Assembly (NCBI GenBank): GCA_019347795.1 | Contig: JAHWKS010000189.1 | Span: 1-8,177, forward strand | DNA from: Planctomycetota bacterium | GTDB lineage: Bacteria > Planctomycetota > Planctomycetia > Pirellulales > Pirellulaceae | Direction: 5' to 3' | Length of the DNA: 8,177 nt | The notes under the pieces: generated by a model | The model's database searches: none | Seen by the model: the letters and a program-made list of their open reading frames with translations, nothing else | Told to the model about the DNA's origin: nothing | Program-made: the position numbers and the translations under genes | Part shown: piece after piece, positions 5,245-8,177 of the stretch | Layout: each line of letters starts with the position of its first letter | Position numbering within the stretch: the first letter of the stretch is position 1

Positions 5245-5994
5245 ATGAAAATCTCAATCTCCACGTTTTGCGTTGTTTTGACGTCGCTGTTCATCGCCGT
5301 GCCGGCGGTCATGGCCGACGAGCCGGAGTCGTTCCCCAAGGCCTTCATCGACGGAACCGGCCCCAGCTGGCAGGAGCTGGGCGAGAAAGACTTCGTCACC
5401 GTCAACGGCGACCCGGACACGTGGGTCTGGAAGGAGGGCGTGGCCCACTGCAAGGGGACGCCGGTGGGCGTGACACGCTCGCAAAAGCCGTACACGAACT
5501 TCGAGCTGGTCGCCCAGTGGCGGCACCTCAAGTCGGGCGGCAACTCGGGCGTCTTTCTGTGGGCGCCGGAAAGCGCGCTGACCGACCTGCCGCGGGGGAA
5601 ACTGCCGCCCGGCGGGATCGAGGTGCAGGTGCTCGACACCGGCTTCGCCGAACAATTCGAGAAGCGGACCGGCAAGAAGTCCGACTGGTTCACCACCCAC
5701 GGCGACGTGTTCCCGGTCGGCACGTCGAAGATGGATCCCTTCCCGCCGACGTCTCCCAACGGCAGCCGCAGCTTCCCGCGCCGGGAATTGAGCAAGCCGT
5801 CCCCCGAGTGGAACCACTACTACGTCCGCGCCATCAACGGCGAGGTGCGGCTATGGGTGAACGGCGAAGAAGTCTCCGGCGGCGCCAACTGCCAACCGGC
5901 CAGCGGCTACCTCTGCCTCGAGTCCGAAGGCGCCCCCGTCGAGTTCAAGAACATCCGCATCCGCGAATTGCCCGCCGCTTCGTCCACGCCTTAG
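5245..5994 (+). CDS. Secreted DUF1080 (3-keto-disaccharide hydrolase domain) protein
   Basis: 249 residues with an N-terminal signal peptide: K2, a hydrophobic core at 4-23 and a likely cut after AVMA (24/25). The rest is one PF06439-type concanavalin-like beta-sandwich. Recognisable family pieces are WVWKEGVAHCKGTP (60-73), FELVAQWRHLKSGGNSGVFLW (86-106), GGIEVQVLD (123-131), HGDVFPV (152-158), EWNHYYVRAINGEVRLWVNG (188-207) and GYLCLESEGAPVEFKNIRIREL (221-242). Members of this family bind or cleave carbohydrates in the periplasm or outside the cell; the annotated activity is hydrolysis of 3-keto-glycosides, and the exact substrate here is unknown. It is a stand-alone domain without cytochrome or dockerin-like modules. 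No ribosome binding site precedes the ATG. It is divergent from the MFS gene, which might hint at sugar uptake, but only by position. It converges on the MfnF-like gene with a 20-base gap. Confidence 0.9.
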   Translation: MKISISTFCVVLTSLFIAVPAVMADEPESFPKAFIDGTGPSWQELGEKDFVTVNGDPDTWVWKEGVAHCKGTPVGVTRSQKPYTNFELVAQWRHLKSGGNSGVFLWAPESALTDLPRGKLPPGGIEVQVLDTGFAEQFEKRTGKKSDWFTTHGDVFPVGTSKMDPFPPTSPNGSRSFPRRELSKPSPEWNHYYVRAINGEVRLWVNGEEVSGGANCQPASGYLCLESEGAPVEFKNIRIRELPAASSTP

Positions 5995-6014
5995 GAGCGT
6001 GCGATACGAGGATT

Positions 6015-7037
6015 CTAAGGCGCCCGGCTCGCGAGAACCGCGACGGCATGCGCTGGGGCGCAGCGGGAGGCGAGATCGCCGATTTTGCGGCTGAGGGCAA
6101 TCACCTCGCCGGCGGAACATTCCGTCGCGATCAGGCGGCGCGCGAGGAACTCGCCTTCTCCGGCCGTGATGATCGTGGCGGGCGCTTGCCGCATCACGGC
6201 GAGGACCTGCCGGAGCGCCGCGGCGGTCATTTCCCGATGTCGTCGGGCGATCACCTCCGCGGCGCGGACTGCATCGTCGAGCGTGAACTCGGCTGGGTCG
6301 GCGCAGATCATGCGGGCCAAACGGCTTCGCGCGGCGGCGCGGGTGGCGGGGCGGCCGTCGGCGGTGTTCGCGTCCTGCGGATCTTCCGGAAGATCGCCCA
6401 GGAGCAAGTACACGTCGCGGAGCGTGGCGAACAGTTCGCGGGCGATCGAGCAGTCGCGGCCGCGATAGGGGAGCGAATCGACGACGGCGCACACCGGCGT
6501 GCGCGAGACGCCGGCGTAAAGTAGCTCGCCCGCGAGGAGTCGCTCGGTGTCGGTCCCTCCCGCGGCGGCGACGCGGCCGGACAGCAGCGGGATGATGTCG
6601 GTCGTGGTGGAGCCGACGTCGAGCAACAGCGCCGGCGAGTCGCCGACATAGCGAAGGCAAAACTCCGCCAGCGCCCGCCAGTTCGAGGCGGCGGCCGAGA
6701 GCGGCGTGTCGCGGGCGGCGGCCGGAGTCGCAAACTCGCCGCTGGCGAGGTAAACGCGAGTGTCGCGTCCCCCCGCCGCTTCATCCACGGCGTCGAGGAT
6801 AAAGCGAACTCCCGCCGCCTTGGATTCGAAACAATCGGCGAGTTCGCCGGTCATCGTCACCGCGAGTCGATGGGACGCGGGGGCCGCGGCGATGAGCGAG
6901 CGCAGTTCGTCCGCCAATTGCTCCGGATGGGACCACAGCGGAAAGGGACGCGACGCCGCATAGCCGCAGCCGTCGGCCGCCTTCAAGTTGGCGCCGCCGA
7001 TGTCGAGGCCCAGCCATCCGGCGCTCCGCTCCGTCAT
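6015..7037 (-). CDS. MfnF-like ASKHA protein, H4MPT-linked C1 transfer pathway family
   Basis: 340 residues of the hydantoinase/oxoprolinase-like, ATP-binding ASKHA fold. The phosphate-1 loop is LGLDIGGANLKAAD (9-22), the phosphate-2 loop is LLLDVGSTTTDIIPL (137-151), and the adenosine-side glycine motif is TIITAGEGEF (288-297). VTMTGELADCF (60-70) and VDSLPYRGRD (186-195) are typical of the family annotated as H4MPT-linked C1 transfer pathway protein. Archaeal relatives (MfnF) couple gamma-glutamyltyramine to a furan during methanofuran synthesis; in planctomycetes and methylotrophs the gene usually travels with formaldehyde-oxidation genes. None of those is in this window, so the role rests on homology alone. 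It lies 6 bases after cca on the same strand, with its ribosome binding site inside cca, so the two are probably cotranscribed. Confidence 0.85.
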   Translation of the reverse strand: MTERSAGWLGLDIGGANLKAADGCGYAASRPFPLWSHPEQLADELRSLIAAAPASHRLAVTMTGELADCFESKAAGVRFILDAVDEAAGGRDTRVYLASGEFATPAAARDTPLSAAASNWRALAEFCLRYVGDSPALLLDVGSTTTDIIPLLSGRVAAAGGTDTERLLAGELLYAGVSRTPVCAVVDSLPYRGRDCSIARELFATLRDVYLLLGDLPEDPQDANTADGRPATRAAARSRLARMICADPAEFTLDDAVRAAEVIARRHREMTAAALRQVLAVMRQAPATIITAGEGEFLARRLIATECSAGEVIALSRKIGDLASRCAPAHAVAVLASRAP

Positions 7038-7043
7038 CGGTTC

Positions 7044-8177
7044 TCAGTCCTTCGTGCTTTGCGGCTGCGATTGCCCGAGGGCGAACGCCAAGGCGGCGTC
7101 CCGGGTGTGCAATGTCCCCTCGAGCTGCGCGTCGCGGGCGGTTTCCAGCAACTCGCGGAACTGCGGGCCGGGTCTCAGTCCCGCCCGAATCAAGTCGTCT
7201 CCCGTGAGCAGGGGCGGCGGATTGAGCTCCTCGGGCGGCAGGGCGAGCTTGCGGCGACAGAACTCGACGGCTTCCGCCGAGCCGCCTTCCGCTTTCGCGA
7301 CGGCCTCGGCCAACGCCAGCAGATCCTCGGCCCGGTCGTCGATCAGCACCCGCTGAAGCCGGGGCCAGGGGGCCTCGCAAGCATCGTGGATCAGCGACTC
7401 GTGGCGCCGAATCCACGCCGCGTACGCCGTCTCCTCATTCGACAACCGCCAGCGGCTGCCGATGGCTTCGATGAGTCGATCCCGTGGGTCATCGCGATCG
7501 CCGATCTCCCGCACCAGCGCCGCCAGGGCTACGGGGAATCGCGGCTCGCGCAGCGCGTCCAACACCTCCAGCGTGCGGCGCCAGCGAGCGAGCGGCTCGT
7601 CATTGAGGTCTTCGATGTCGCTCGGCGCCGACTCGTGCGACTCCGGCAGCAGAACCGCCAACAGCCGCGATTGCCGGAGCAATTCCGCGGCGACGGCGCG
7701 GCGCGGGTGGGGCAGCATCTTGCGCATCTCCTCGGCAATGCGCTCGGCGCTGACGATGACGATCTCCCCCGCCTGCTGCTGGATGGCTGCGAGCGTATCG
7801 GGATCGAGCCGGCATTCGTATGTGGCGGTGAACCGCACGGCCCGCAGCATTCGCAGCTTGTCTTCGTCGAAGCGGGCCCGCGGATCGCCGATCGCCCGCA
7901 CCACGCGCCGCTTGAGATCCTCCAGCCCGCCGACGTAGTCGATCACCCGGTCTTCCAGCGGGTCGAAGAACAGGCCGTTGATTGTGAAGTCGCGCCGCTG
8001 GGCGTCGTGCTCGGCGGTGCTGAACGTCACCGCGTCGGGATGCCGGCCGTCGCTGTAGGCGCCGTCCTGGCGGAACGTGGCCACTTCGATCCGCATTCGC
8101 CGGGTCCCGAGCACGGCGATCACCCCGAACTCGGCGCCGATCGCCAGCGTGCGGCGATCGCGGAAGGCGTGCTGAAC
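7044..8177 (-). CDS. cca: CCA-adding tRNA nucleotidyltransferase, N-terminus beyond window
   Basis: Class II nucleotidyltransferase that adds or repairs the 3' CCA of tRNA using CTP and ATP without a template. The 377 visible codons run open to the right edge; the first 18 (including AIGAEFGV) match the family, so the GTG at 8123 is internal and the true start lies outside. Missing are the GGxVRD and catalytic DxD motifs. Visible are VATFRQDGAYSDGRHPDAV, corresponding to the flexible-loop region (8111-8031), motif B RRDFTING (7997-7974), the DYVGGLEDL helix region, and the nucleotide-selecting EDKLR (7865-7851) with its following ARF-type helix. The flexible loop seems full-length, which favours a complete CCA-adding rather than a CC-only enzyme. 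The C-terminal body and tail are poorly conserved, as usual; no HD domain is seen. The tRNA-Glu in this window lacks encoded CCA and would be a substrate. Confidence 0.93.
   Translation of the reverse strand, partial: VQHAFRDRRTLAIGAEFGVIAVLGTRRMRIEVATFRQDGAYSDGRHPDAVTFSTAEHDAQRRDFTINGLFFDPLEDRVIDYVGGLEDLKRRVVRAIGDPRARFDEDKLRMLRAVRFTATYECRLDPDTLAAIQQQAGEIVIVSAERIAEEMRKMLPHPRRAVAAELLRQSRLLAVLLPESHESAPSDIEDLNDEPLARWRRTLEVLDALREPRFPVALAALVREIGDRDDPRDRLIEAIGSRWRLSNEETAYAAWIRRHESLIHDACEAPWPRLQRVLIDDRAEDLLALAEAVAKAEGGSAEAVEFCRRKLALPPEELNPPPLLTGDDLIRAGLRPGPQFRELLETARDAQLEGTLHTRDAALAFALGQSQPQSTKD
7048..7053 (-). promoter_or_regulatory. Ribosome binding site of the MfnF-like gene inside cca
   Basis: GAAGGA on the minus strand, 10 bases before the ATG at 7037, lies in the last codons of cca (Lys-Asp, then TGA). 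It supports this start and points to translational coupling with cca. Confidence 0.65.

Noticed and set aside
5268..6524. 418-codon plus-strand open frame
   Set aside because: It covers the DUF1080 gene in another frame, then the antisense strand of the MfnF-like gene. Both of those have clear family motifs and this product has none.
8121..8123. GTG at 8123 as the cca start
   Set aside because: The frame is open to the window edge, and the codons before it (AIGAEFG) belong to the conserved core, so the gene is cut by the window.

Overview
The window looks like a stretch of core chromosome from a GC-rich member of the Planctomycetota, probably Pirellulales-like. This is inferred from gene content. 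It holds a secreted DUF1080 (3-keto-disaccharide hydrolase) protein of the kind expanded in that phylum, a homologue from the tetrahydromethanopterin-linked C1 pathway found in planctomycetes, an actinobacterial/planctomycete-style ferrochelatase, and several genes without a clear Shine-Dalgarno sequence. I see no mobile element, CRISPR array, rRNA or prophage.

Left part (1-1622), plus strand: csrA (124-345) has a good ribosome binding site that overlaps a CsrA-like ACAAGGA motif. A 161-base spacer follows, with a small perfect hairpin and a recognisable promoter. Next is tRNA-Glu(UUC) (507-579), and only five bases later the GTG start of the ferrochelatase gene hemH (585-1622). In most bacteria charged tRNA-Glu is the first substrate of tetrapyrrole synthesis, and ferrochelatase inserts the iron near or at the end. 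One promoter therefore seems to serve both ends of the heme pathway. This is the most interesting arrangement in the window.

Middle part (1580-5152): a cytosolic sulfite-oxidase-like (YuiH-type) molybdopterin protein fused to a pentapeptide-repeat tail lies on the minus strand and overlaps the 3' end of hemH by 43 bases. Divergent from it is a 362-residue protein with two zinc ribbons, a proline-rich linker, five LLPPGA-type linear repeats and a C-terminal membrane anchor. It converges, with 8 bases between stops, on a minus-strand MFS transporter gene.

Right part (5153-8177): a 92-base divergent region with a compact AT-rich -10 element separates the transporter from the secreted DUF1080 gene (plus). 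That gene converges on a minus-strand pair: the CCA-adding enzyme gene (its N-terminal part lies beyond the right edge), then, 6 bases downstream, an ASKHA-fold protein of the MfnF / H4MPT-linked C1 transfer family. The tRNA-Glu gene has no encoded CCA, so it needs the enzyme encoded at the other end of the window.

Gene orientation alternates almost gene by gene. Convergent stops are tightly packed (43-base overlap, 8-base gap, 20-base gap), and I found no intrinsic terminator at any of them.
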